NCBI GenBank assembly: GCA_964458645.1
Contig: CAYWJU010000001.1
Coordinates: 118,012 to 182,011 of the forward strand
DNA length: 64,000 nucleotides
DNA from: DAORHV01 sp964458645
Lineage (GTDB): Bacteria; Patescibacteriota; Gracilibacteria; Peribacterales; Peribacteraceae
Reading direction: 5' to 3'
Both the position numbers and the translations under genes were made by a program. Each line of letters opens with the position of its first letter. Position 1 is the stretch's first letter. Shown here one piece after another: positions 23,246-31,032 of the stretch. The notes beneath the pieces are model-generated. The model ran no database searches. It had not been told where the DNA came from and saw only the letters and a list, made by a program, of their open reading frames with translations.

Positions 23246-23617
23246 ATGCAAAGCGCGCTCGTGATTGTGGTCATTTGCTTGGGAGTGGCAGGGGTGCTGT
23301 GGGGTCTGCACAAGTTTGGCGGCATGTTTCCCGACTTGGCAACAACGGACTCCGACACCGTACGGCATGCCAAAGTGTTGCGTTGGGGCGTGAGCGGACA
23401 GGCTGTGGTCGTATCGGTGAATTCGACCAAAGCATCTGTCGGTGATGACCCGGTCATGATGGTGAAGCTCATGGTCCGGAAAGAGCACTGGCAACCCTAC
23501 GAAGTCACACTGCACACCACACTCAAGCCGAGCGTACTCGCACAACTGCAACCTGGTTCCGACATACCGGTGAAAATCGACCCAAAACATCCGGAGAGTG
23601 TTGCAATCGCGTTGTAG
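23246..23617 (+). CDS. membrane-anchored beta-domain protein, paralogue 2
   Basis: 123 residues from ATG 23246 (MQSALVIVVICLGVAGVLWG). It mirrors the preceding gene: TM helix, then SGQAVVVSVNSTKASVGDDP, VMMVKLMVRKEHWQPYEVTL, LQPGSDIPVKIDPKHPESVA. Tandem duplication with divergence is the simplest explanation. Each copy has its own promoter. Confidence 0.7.
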   Translation: MQSALVIVVICLGVAGVLWGLHKFGGMFPDLATTDSDTVRHAKVLRWGVSGQAVVVSVNSTKASVGDDPVMMVKLMVRKEHWQPYEVTLHTTLKPSVLAQLQPGSDIPVKIDPKHPESVAIAL

Positions 23618-23709
23618 ACAACCCTTTTTTCTGCGCTGCAAAGCCATAAAGTTGTTTTGGCGAATAGAATTGATTGCGCAACTGCAGTCAAGCATGCAAT
23701 AAAGGGGCC

Positions 23710-24840
23710 ATGAATACTCCCTCCTCTACCAAACAACGAGTTGGCATTTTCACTGGCGGCGGCATTGCCCCAGGCTTGAATGCGGTGCTTTCCACCGCTG
23801 CACGCGTCTTAGTCCAAGAAGGACATCAGGCGGTTGGTTTGCCGGAAGGCTGGAAAGGCCTGCTCAACGTACGTGAGGATATTGTGGATTTATCGGGCAT
23901 GACTCGGCGCGAGTTGCATGACCTGCTCAGTCAAGGCGGTACCGTTTTGCGCAGCTCCCGAACCAAAATTAAGCCAGAGCACTACGACAAAGTCGCAGAG
24001 ACTGTGCGCGCCTACGGACTGACCGGACTGATTGCGATTGGAGGCGACGATACGCTCGGCCAAGCGCGCGAACTGCAGGAAGCAGGAATCATTCGTGCCA
24101 TCGGCGTTCCTAAAACCATCGATAACGACGTCGAGGGCACCGACAAAACCTTCGGCTTCGAGTCGGCGGTGAACCGTGCCGCCGAACAGATTCGCGACAT
24201 GCGAACCGACGCAGCATCCATGAGCCGCGTTGCCGTGGTGGAAGTGATGGGCAGAAACGCAGGCTGGATCACCCTGCACGCCGGAGAAGCAGGTGGTGCG
24301 GATATCACTCTCATTCCGGAGGTAGAAATCAAAGAAGAATATCTTCTGGAAAGAGTGCGCCAGGTGTACTCCGAACCCGCGGCAAACGGACGTCCGGCGA
24401 ACTGCGCAGTCATCGCCATTTCCGAAGGCTACTTTGGTGAGGATCCAAACGCTGAGAAAGACGCCTTCGGCCACGGAAAGCTCGGCGGGGCCGCAGAGCG
24501 ATTGGCAAGCATGATTAAGAAGGCCACTGGCCTGGGCACGCAGTCCCAAGTTGTGAATTACTACGCCCGCAATGGCGCCCCCGTTGCTCACGACGCAGTC
24601 TTCGCCTCTCGTCTCGGTGCGTATGCCGGCATGCTTGCCAGCGCCGACCAATACGGCCATCTGGTTGCATATCGCAACGGTCAAATAACCCATGCACCGT
24701 TATCGGAGGTAGAAGGCGGTCGCCATGTCCCGTTCGACATGTACGATCCGGAAACATTGTCGATGCGCCTGGTACCAAAGAACGTCGCCGAAATGATCCG
24801 TGCCATGCGCCAGACGATCGACGATAAAACAAGCGTCTAG
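23710..24840 (+). CDS. pfkA: 6-phosphofructokinase, PPi-dependent-type residues
   Basis: 376 residues from ATG 23710. It phosphorylates fructose 6-phosphate in glycolysis. TGGGIAPGLNAVL opens the phosphoryl-donor site. The donor-specificity loop reads GGDD (111-114) and the catalytic segment PKTIDND carries Lys135. ATP-dependent bacterial enzymes have GGDGS and PGTIDND; the Asp and Lys here are the known signature of PPi-dependent enzymes. EVMGRNAGWIT is the substrate-binding MGR motif. PPi use is therefore predicted, not proven. An in-frame ATG at 23674 is unlikely as start. Confidence 0.9.
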   Translation: MNTPSSTKQRVGIFTGGGIAPGLNAVLSTAARVLVQEGHQAVGLPEGWKGLLNVREDIVDLSGMTRRELHDLLSQGGTVLRSSRTKIKPEHYDKVAETVRAYGLTGLIAIGGDDTLGQARELQEAGIIRAIGVPKTIDNDVEGTDKTFGFESAVNRAAEQIRDMRTDAASMSRVAVVEVMGRNAGWITLHAGEAGGADITLIPEVEIKEEYLLERVRQVYSEPAANGRPANCAVIAISEGYFGEDPNAEKDAFGHGKLGGAAERLASMIKKATGLGTQSQVVNYYARNGAPVAHDAVFASRLGAYAGMLASADQYGHLVAYRNGQITHAPLSEVEGGRHVPFDMYDPETLSMRLVPKNVAEMIRAMRQTIDDKTSV

Positions 24841-24899
24841 CACGCGTCATGCGGTCCGCATTGCTCAGGCAGCACACGCAACGGAATCACGATGAAAGA

Positions 24900-24927
24900 A
24901 CCCCAGCAGCAACGTTGCGACTGGGGT
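24900..24927 (-). terminator. hairpin at the end of the helical-repeat gene
   Basis: ACCCCAG and CTGGGGT arms around a 14-nt loop, followed on the minus strand by TCTTTC. The T run is weak. Confidence 0.4.
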
Positions 24928-24952
24928 GGGCGTAACCGGAAACACGGCAAGA

Positions 24953-25780
24953 TTAGATTTCTTCAGGGTCGAAGGTAACCGGGACATCGAACGCTGTGTC
25001 GATCAGCGCGTCGAGCGTGACGGGCAGCTTTGCCAGTACCTCGTATGCGTCAGCATGCAGTTGTGCTGCTTCTTGGCAGGCAATCAGGTCGATCAATCCT
25101 TGGAGGGAAATAATTGCCTGCAATCGTTGCCACGCCTCGGCTCTCACAAAAGTGCAATCGACATATTTGCAGATGGACAACAGCATTTCTTCGGACAAAG
25201 ACTCGGATTGGATCTGCTGCCAAAGATCAAACCGAAGGGGTGGCACGTAACGCATCACAAAGATACTTCGCTCAATCTGATCCGATGTCTCCGGCAACCC
25301 AAGCAACGCTTCGGCTGCGCGGATTGCAAGCAAAAGATTCTTCGTTCTCTGAATGGCCTCGCGCAACAATGATGCGGTTGGCTTCAGGAGAAGGAATGCA
25401 TTCCAAGCCGCATGCTGGAGCGCAGGAATCACACACGCAATGTGCATGAGTTGAGAGGCTCGAACATCGCAATGCTGCAGCAGTTTTTCCGCTGCGGCAG
25501 CACTGTGTGACGAAGCCGACATCGTCAGCAGGAACAAATCATCTGCAGACAAGTCACTCTTCTTAGCCAATTGAGCCAATGCCTCCAGCGAGACTGCCTC
25601 GTTGTCGGATCGACTCATCCATTCGAGTTGCACATTCGACAGCGAGCGCTGGGCAATCGCATGTCGCAGAAGAGCTGTTTTCAGTTCGGGGACCTTGCAT
25701 CGGAATGCGTAGGTCAGGAAATCGTTGTCGCTCAACTCACTGAAGAGATTGAGCCACAATGCCAACACCGTCTGGTACAT
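24953..25780 (-). CDS. alpha-helical repeat hypothetical protein
   Basis: 275 residues, almost entirely helical, with a repeating pattern of Leu/Ala-rich helix pairs (AVSLEALAQLAKKSDLSADD; AAEKLLQHCDVRASQLMHIA; LLREAIQRTKNLLLAIRAAE) suggestive of HEAT/Armadillo-like repeats used for protein binding. No signal peptide and no catalytic motif. Family not recognised. Confidence 0.6.
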   Translation of the reverse strand: MYQTVLALWLNLFSELSDNDFLTYAFRCKVPELKTALLRHAIAQRSLSNVQLEWMSRSDNEAVSLEALAQLAKKSDLSADDLFLLTMSASSHSAAAAEKLLQHCDVRASQLMHIACVIPALQHAAWNAFLLLKPTASLLREAIQRTKNLLLAIRAAEALLGLPETSDQIERSIFVMRYVPPLRFDLWQQIQSESLSEEMLLSICKYVDCTFVRAEAWQRLQAIISLQGLIDLIACQEAAQLHADAYEVLAKLPVTLDALIDTAFDVPVTFDPEEI

Positions 25781-25835
25781 CGAACACTGCCCTCGTCCTT
25801 ACCCCAAACCTTGGGGCACGAGCCCGTCTTTGGTG

Positions 25836-25881
25836 TGAGACAGGCGACCTACCCACAACCATGAGCACATCGCCTGTCTCA
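25836..25881. repeat. 12-bp inverted repeat in an intergenic spacer
   Basis: TGAGACAGGCGA (25836-25847) and its exact inverse TCGCCTGTCTCA (25870-25881), loop 22 nt. A small CCCCAA/TTGGGG hairpin lies just before it (25802-25815). No T run, so a terminator is not obvious. Confidence 0.6.
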
Positions 25882-26043
25882 GTCACAATCTTGCCCATGT
25901 TGCAAAAGGTCACGGCCGCGAGGGTAAGGCAACGCAACGCGAATGCAAGAAAACGATCGAATGCGTTGTGGTAAGAGGCTGCCCCATTCGAACGTCACCA
26001 CAGATGCATGCGACCTTTCGCGCGCCACTCCCCCACTCTTACT

Positions 26044-26406
26044 ATGCAAACAACAGCATTCACCGCATCGAGCACAAAGCCTCTCTACCGCGCCACGCAG
26101 GTCGTGTGGTACATCTTGGGACTCATGGAAATCCTGCTCGGATTCCGCTTTGTCCTGAAGGCCATGGGCGCGAATGCGGCGGCCGGCTTCACCAACTTCA
26201 TCTACTCGCTCACACAGCCCATGGCCGCGCCGTTTTTGAACGTATTCCGCATCAGCCATGTGGAAGGCAGCATTCTGGAATGGACCACGCTTCTCGCAAT
26301 GGCCGTCTACGCATGTCTGGCGTATGCCATCCTCAAACTGTTTGTCATGAGCAAAGTTGTTTCCACACCCGAGGCGGCAATCAAACTGGAAAACCAAGAC
26401 CGCTAA
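26044..26406 (+). CDS. YggT-family membrane protein
   Basis: 120 residues from ATG 26044 (MQTTAFTASSTKPLYRATQV). Two to three TM helices; the YggT signature is VVWYILGLMEILLGFRFVLK and GFTNFIYSLTQPMAAPFLNV. YggT proteins are linked to division and K+ homeostasis in other bacteria. Convergent with the next gene, overlapping by 4 nt. Confidence 0.8.
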   Translation: MQTTAFTASSTKPLYRATQVVWYILGLMEILLGFRFVLKAMGANAAAGFTNFIYSLTQPMAAPFLNVFRISHVEGSILEWTTLLAMAVYACLAYAILKLFVMSKVVSTPEAAIKLENQDR

Positions 26407-27056
26407 AGCACCCGCAACCACGCACAATTCTTGTCGCAGTGCAGGACCGCAAGGCCCTGCGCTTCGGCGTAGGCTTTCACGCGCTTCTCATCTGTCGACA
26501 AGTCATCACGCAGCGTGACAATGAGCAATCCCCCATCGGTAATCAAACCACGCATCTGTTGCAGCAAGCGATCACACAGCGCGGAATCATGCTCGAACGG
26601 ACTGCCGGGTGCATTGAACAAACTCAAGCACGCCACGATGTCGTGCGGCGGCTTGAGCGAATCCACCCACTCTGGCTTGGTGGAATCCAACACCAGATGT
26701 TTGTATCCGGCAGTGGGATTCGGCCGGATATCGGTGCCGGTGACCGATGCGCCTTTCTGCGCCAGCATCTCGGCGAAGAATGGCGGATAGCGGTCGCGGA
26801 ACGTGTCCTCCAGCACGTACGGTTCTGTGGAGCCGCAGCCGATGTCGAGCACGCGCAGGCCCTTTACATCACCCAGTGCGGCAACCGCATGCACCTCGCG
26901 CATGTCGGCGATGTCGAAGTCCACACTGCCACCCAGCTTTTCGACCACGGAGAAGAATACGTCCTGAGCGGCCAGGAACTTGGGTTCACGAAGCAAAGCC
27001 ATCGGCGCTACATGCCGACAAACCCGCCGAAGGTAATCAAAGTCGGGCTGGATCAT
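26403..27056 (-). CDS. class I SAM-dependent methyltransferase
   Basis: 217 residues. SAM-binding motif I VLDIGCGSTEPYVLED, acidic motif II SVTGTDIRPNP, and motif IV HDIVACLSLFNAPGSPF are in order. The substrate is unknown. Start ATG 27056 lies 25 nt from the tRNA-Leu 3' end, on the same strand. Confidence 0.75.
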   Translation of the reverse strand: MIQPDFDYLRRVCRHVAPMALLREPKFLAAQDVFFSVVEKLGGSVDFDIADMREVHAVAALGDVKGLRVLDIGCGSTEPYVLEDTFRDRYPPFFAEMLAQKGASVTGTDIRPNPTAGYKHLVLDSTKPEWVDSLKPPHDIVACLSLFNAPGSPFEHDSALCDRLLQQMRGLITDGGLLIVTLRDDLSTDEKRVKAYAEAQGLAVLHCDKNCAWLRVL

Positions 27057-27080
27057 GAGTGGGTTCGCTGTTGAGTGTCA

Positions 27081-27165
27081 TGGTGCCGGGGGAGGGACTC
27101 GAACCCTCACACCTTGCGGTACACGATTTTGAGTCGTGCGCGTCTACCAATTCCGCCACTCCGGC
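27081..27165 (-). tRNA. tRNA-Leu (anticodon CAA)
   Basis: 85 nt class II tRNA with a long variable arm: acceptor GCCGGAG/CCCCGGC (one mismatch), D-loop GGCGGAATTGGTAGAC, anticodon loop CTCAAAA (CAA), T loop TTCGAGT, discriminator A and an encoded CCA. TACAAT at 27174-27179 is a likely -10. Confidence 0.94.
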
Positions 27166-27271
27166 ACACCGGCATTGTACTGGGAAACTGGCACGCCTGA
27201 AAGAAGAGCCTGTACGCTTGCCTGCAGATAGGTAGGTTTATTGGAGAAAACAGAGTCTCAACTCTTCGTAC

Positions 27272-27334
27272 CTGCGACGTCGCGTCGCAGATGACAGCGT
27301 GCCAAGCCGAACACTCCGGGACGCCACGTCCCGG
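27272..27334. repeat. two GC-rich palindromes upstream of tRNA-Leu
   Basis: CTGCGAC-gtcgc-GTCGCAG (27272-27290) and CCGGGACG-cca-CGTCCCGG (27316-27334). The second is flanked by GGCTACGGCAAGCC. Both resemble in wording the palindromes next to polA and tRNA-Lys. No gene is seen between 27166 and 27406. Confidence 0.65.
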
Positions 27335-27406
27335 CTACGGCAAGCCAAATGCAGTCCTCTGAACACCATCAGCACCTTGTAAAAAATGCGCTATACTGCC
27401 CGGGCA

Positions 27407-28759
27407 ATGGAAAAGTACTCAACGTTCATCTTTGAGCGCTACGAATTCAACCGCAACACCTGCCGGATCATTCTGGAATACTCGCTCGACGGCCGCGAGA
27501 CGTTCACTGAAACGATCCAGTTGCCGAAAGAAGGCTTGGATGAAGCCGCGCTGGATACCCACGAGCTGGATGCCGTACTGTTCGCCATGCACCTCATTGG
27601 CGGCATCAGCTACTACAAAACCTGTTGCCCAAGAGAGATCAAGATCCGCACCGGCCACCTCAACAAACGCCAAGCCCAGTTCTGGACTGCCGTATACGAA
27701 AACGGCCTGGGGGAATTTTTCTTTAAAAACAACATCGACTTCCGTTCATTGGTGCGATTCCCCTTCCCGGAAGGTATGGCCAGCAAGCCCATTAACTGGA
27801 AGCGTCGCAATGTGGTCAATCGTCCGGAGAAGCGCCTGCTCATTCCCATTGGCGGCGGGAAAGATTCCATCGTAACGCTGGAACTGCTGAAGAAGTCCGG
27901 CGCGCGCTGCACGTTGCTGCGCATGGAGCCGCACCCGATTGTGGACGAGGTGGCGCTGATCGCCGGCTTACCAATGATGACGGTAAAGCGCTCCTTGTCG
28001 CCCCGCCTATTCGAACTGAATGCGCTGGGCGCGCTGAACGGCCATGTGCCCATTACCGCGTACCTGTCGATTCTCTCCATCGTGATTGCGCTGTTGTACG
28101 GCTACGACGCGGTTGTCATGAGCAACGAAGGCAGTGCCGATTACGGGAACGTGGTCTTCCAGGACCGCGAAATCAATCACCAATGGAGCAAGAGCTTCGC
28201 CGCCGAGAAACTGATTGCCGACTATGCCCGCGAATGGATGCTGCACGATGCCGAGTACTTCAGCCTACTGCGCCCGCTCACCGAACTGCACGTGACCAAG
28301 TTGTTCGCGCAGTACCCGCAGTACTTCACCTCGTTCACCAGCTGCAACAAGAACTGGAAGATTGCCGGTGACGGTCCGGAAGGGCGTTGGTGTGGTGACT
28401 GCCCCAAGTGCGCCTTCGTGTTCGCGCTGATGGCCGCCCATGTGGACCGCAAAACGTTGGATGTTATCTTCGAGAAAAACATGTTCGACGAACACGAGTT
28501 GTTGCCGCTCTACAGGCAGCTGCTCGGCATAGAGGGCACCAAGCCATTTGAATGCGTCGGTACGCCCGAAGAGACCATTGCGGCATTCCTCCTGGCGCAT
28601 GAGCGCGGCGACCTGGACGACACCGCAGCAATGCAGATGTTCCTGAAATCGGACGTCTTCAAGAAGATCAAGAAGCCGAAGCAATTGATCGCCAAGCAGT
28701 TCGAACTCGGTACCAGACACTTGGTTCCGACACAGTTTCTTCCCCTGCTCCCCAGCTAA
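27407..28759 (+). CDS. murL: UDP-N-acetylmuramoyl-L-alanyl-L-glutamate epimerase (MurL-like)
   Basis: 450 residues from ATG 27407, 9 nt after TATACT. MurL converts UDP-MurNAc-L-Ala-L-Glu to the D-Glu form, replacing the usual MurI racemase plus MurD route. The protein has the PP-loop-like LLIPIGGGKDSIVTLELL (GGGKDS 149-154), VMSNEGSADYGNVVF, and a Cys-rich end SFTSCNKNWKI ... RWCGDCPKCAFVF typical of the family. Its stop overlaps the murD start as TAATG, exactly the murL-murD2 pairing described in Xanthomonas. Function is inferred from family motifs and this pairing. Confidence 0.85.
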   Translation: MEKYSTFIFERYEFNRNTCRIILEYSLDGRETFTETIQLPKEGLDEAALDTHELDAVLFAMHLIGGISYYKTCCPREIKIRTGHLNKRQAQFWTAVYENGLGEFFFKNNIDFRSLVRFPFPEGMASKPINWKRRNVVNRPEKRLLIPIGGGKDSIVTLELLKKSGARCTLLRMEPHPIVDEVALIAGLPMMTVKRSLSPRLFELNALGALNGHVPITAYLSILSIVIALLYGYDAVVMSNEGSADYGNVVFQDREINHQWSKSFAAEKLIADYAREWMLHDAEYFSLLRPLTELHVTKLFAQYPQYFTSFTSCNKNWKIAGDGPEGRWCGDCPKCAFVFALMAAHVDRKTLDVIFEKNMFDEHELLPLYRQLLGIEGTKPFECVGTPEETIAAFLLAHERGDLDDTAAMQMFLKSDVFKKIKKPKQLIAKQFELGTRHLVPTQFLPLLPS

Positions 28760-30057
28760 TGCGCATTCAAGAGCTCGATGGGAAGACTGTCTGCATTCTT
28801 GGCTTCGGCCGCGAGGGGCAAGCCACGCTGCGCGCGTTGAAGAAGTATGCACCAACGGCCAAAGTGACGATCGCGGACGGCAATGCGGAGCTGAAGGCCG
28901 AAGGCTGCGAACTGCGAGTCGGCCCCGGCTACCTGGAGAACCTCAACGGCTTCGATGTCATCATCAAGTCCCCCGGCATTCCGCCGAACCCAAAGCTTGA
29001 AGCTCATCGCTCGCAGCTCACCTCTGCGACACAAATTTTTCTCGATACCGTAAAAGCCGCCGGATCCACGGTGATCGGCGTCACGGGATCGAAAGGCAAG
29101 AGCACAACGACAACACTGATCTATGAACTACTGAAAGCACACTCGAAGCTCGAAGCCCATAACTCGCAGCCGTTTCTTGTCGGCAACATCGGCATTCCTG
29201 CCCTGGACTACCTGGAACACGCCAAGTTGAATACAATTTTTGTTCAGGAAATGAGCAGTTATCAACTCATGGATCTCACGACGAGCCCGCAAATTGCCGT
29301 CATCACCGCATTCTTTCCGGAGCACTTGGATTATCACGGATCATTGGAAGCCTACAAGGAAGCCAAGGCCCACATTGCCCGGTTCCAAGGTGCAAGCGAC
29401 AGCGTGTTCTACAGCGACGCATTCCCCGAGACTAAAGCTATGGCGCTGGAAAGCCCGGGAACGCACATCGCCTATTCCAAGGCCGATGCTCCGGTGGCAC
29501 TGGCGGAAACCAAGCTGCGCGGAGAGCATAACCTCACGAATATCGGCGGTGCCTACAAGGTGGCTGCATTGTTGGGGATCTCGCTGCAAACGGCATTGCC
29601 GGTCATTCAGAACTTCAAAGGACTGCCTCATCGCCTGGAATCGCTCGGCAAGACCGACGGAATCGAGTGGGTCGATGATGCGATCTCCACCACCCCCGAA
29701 TCGGCCATCGCCGCTCTGGACGCATTGGGCGACGACGTGGTGACCATGCTGCTCGGCGGCCAGGACCGTGGCTACGACTTCCATTCGCTGGCTGCACGCA
29801 TCGCCAAATCCAAAGTTCGCACTATCGTATTGTTCGGCGAAAGCGGCCCGCGCATCCGCGAAGCGGTGGGCGACGCGCATGCCGACGTGTGCTTCCATGA
29901 AGCCGATGGAATGCAGAAGGGCGTGGAACTGGCCCGCAAGAACACCATGGAAGGAAAAATTGTGCTGCTGTCCCCCGCCTCGCCCAGCTACGACATGTAC
30001 AAGAACTTCGAAGACCGCGGCGACCAGTTCAAGCGCTACGCACTCGGAATTTCCTAG
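28759..30057 (+). CDS. murD: UDP-N-acetylmuramoyl-L-alanine--glutamate ligase (MurD/MurD2-like)
   Basis: 432 residues. Mur ligase that adds Glu to UDP-MurNAc-L-Ala. N-terminal Rossmann ILGFGREGQATLRAL, P-loop VTGSKGKSTTT (108-118), FVQEMSSYQLMDL, FFPEHLDYHGS, and C-terminal LLSPASPSYDMYKNFEDRGD are all MurD hallmarks. Coupling to murL suggests the L-Glu-adding MurD2 type. In-frame 27-nt repeats give KLEAHRSQ (79-86) and KLEAHNSQ (130-137) in loops flanking the P-loop domain entry. Confidence 0.92.
   Translation: MRIQELDGKTVCILGFGREGQATLRALKKYAPTAKVTIADGNAELKAEGCELRVGPGYLENLNGFDVIIKSPGIPPNPKLEAHRSQLTSATQIFLDTVKAAGSTVIGVTGSKGKSTTTTLIYELLKAHSKLEAHNSQPFLVGNIGIPALDYLEHAKLNTIFVQEMSSYQLMDLTTSPQIAVITAFFPEHLDYHGSLEAYKEAKAHIARFQGASDSVFYSDAFPETKAMALESPGTHIAYSKADAPVALAETKLRGEHNLTNIGGAYKVAALLGISLQTALPVIQNFKGLPHRLESLGKTDGIEWVDDAISTTPESAIAALDALGDDVVTMLLGGQDRGYDFHSLAARIAKSKVRTIVLFGESGPRIREAVGDAHADVCFHEADGMQKGVELARKNTMEGKIVLLSPASPSYDMYKNFEDRGDQFKRYALGIS
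28993..29022 (+). repeat. in-frame 27-nt repeat in murD, copy 1
   Basis: AAGCTTGAAGCTCAT followed by CGCTCGCAGCT; encodes KLEAHRSQL. About 27 nt matches copy 2 with six differences. A weaker relative (ELKAEGCELRV) lies at about 28888-28920. Confidence 0.6.
29141..29172 (+). repeat. in-frame 27-nt repeat in murD, copy 2
   Basis: AAGCTCGAAGCCCAT followed by AACTCGCAGCC; encodes KLEAHNSQP in the loop after the P-loop helix. Confidence 0.6.
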
Positions 30058-30063
30058 GACGCA

Positions 30064-30282
30064 TCACAAATTCTCCATGCTCCAGTAGTCCGCAATCGGA
30101 TTCACCTTTCGGCGTATGACAACCAGAACTTGATCATCGGTAAGCAAAGGATTGTTCCGTAGAAGAATCAACACCCGTCGCACGACATCGAACGTCACCT
30201 CCACGGTCGGCGATGGAAACTGTTCCTCTATTGCCTCGGCACGTTGCTCAAGAGTCCGTGAATTTGCGGCAAGAATTGGCAT
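30064..30282 (-). CDS. small hypothetical protein
   Basis: 72 residues from ATG 30282 (MPILAANSRTLEQRAEAIEE). Helix, beta strand (PTVEVTFDVVRRVLILLR), then a polar end (VLVVIRRKVNPIADYWSMEN). It follows murD convergently and lies 87 nt downstream of the grpE stop on the same strand. Family unknown. Confidence 0.5.
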   Translation of the reverse strand: MPILAANSRTLEQRAEAIEEQFPSPTVEVTFDVVRRVLILLRNNPLLTDDQVLVVIRRKVNPIADYWSMENL

Positions 30283-30369
30283 GGAAAAAATGTAGTTATT
30301 TTCTACAACAATGCAAGTTCTTCGGCAGCGCAAAACTGCTTCTGCTCAATTGCATGCCGAAAATGCGGC

Positions 30370-30954
30370 CTATTTTGCCGGCTCCGGTTCTCCGTTGCCC
30401 ACCTTCACTTTGGCCGGGCGGATGACCCTTCCTCCGAACTCGTAGCCGTCCTCGAAGACCTCCAGCACTTTGCCAGCCTCACCGGGAGCAGTCATCAGCA
30501 CTTCATGGCGATCGGGGTTTGCGGCCTCGTTTTTGGCATCGAATTTCTTCAGGCCCATTTCAGTGACCACGCGCATGAATTCTTGCTCGATGGCAGTCAT
30601 GCCCTTTACCCATTCGTGCGAAGCGAGCTCTTGGGGCAGGTGTTTGAATGCGCGCTGGAAGTTGTCGATGGTCGGCAAGAGTTTGCGCAACGACAACTCG
30701 GCGGCGTACTTCTTCAACTCGCCGCTCTCGCGTTCCATGCGGATTTTCGCGTTCTGCAACTCGGCTTGGGCACGACCGGCGATTTCGGTGAGTTTGGCGA
30801 CCTGCTGGGTAAGTTCGTCGATCTTGCTTTGAAAGGCACCGTCTTGAGCTGCTTCAGCCTGAGCCTTCTTCACTTTCTCCAACAAGTCATCGCCATCACC
30901 TTTTTGCGATGTAGGGACTTTGCCGTGCGGCTGTTTTTGATCACTTTTCGTCAT
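30370..30954 (-). CDS. grpE: nucleotide exchange factor GrpE
   Basis: 194 residues. GrpE releases ADP from DnaK. Long coiled-coil (DELTQQVAKLTEIAGRAQAE), family motif LRKLLPTIDNFQRAFKHLP, and the beta-domain end VLEVFEDGYEFGGRVIRPAK with VKV. TATACT is exactly 6 nt upstream (30961-30966), so it is probably leaderless. dnaK/dnaJ are not in the window. Confidence 0.92.
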   Translation of the reverse strand: MTKSDQKQPHGKVPTSQKGDGDDLLEKVKKAQAEAAQDGAFQSKIDELTQQVAKLTEIAGRAQAELQNAKIRMERESGELKKYAAELSLRKLLPTIDNFQRAFKHLPQELASHEWVKGMTAIEQEFMRVVTEMGLKKFDAKNEAANPDRHEVLMTAPGEAGKVLEVFEDGYEFGGRVIRPAKVKVGNGEPEPAK

Positions 30955-30960
30955 GTCGAA

Positions 30961-30966
30961 AGTATA
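30961..30966 (-). promoter_or_regulatory. -10 box of grpE
   Basis: Minus-strand TATACT, 6 nt before the ATG at 30954. No CIRCE operator was seen. Confidence 0.5.
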
Positions 30967-31032
30967 GCAGAGACACTATTGGCTTCAATCGGGCAATGGC
31001 ACAGTAGGCTCACGCTTGCTACTCTTCACACC

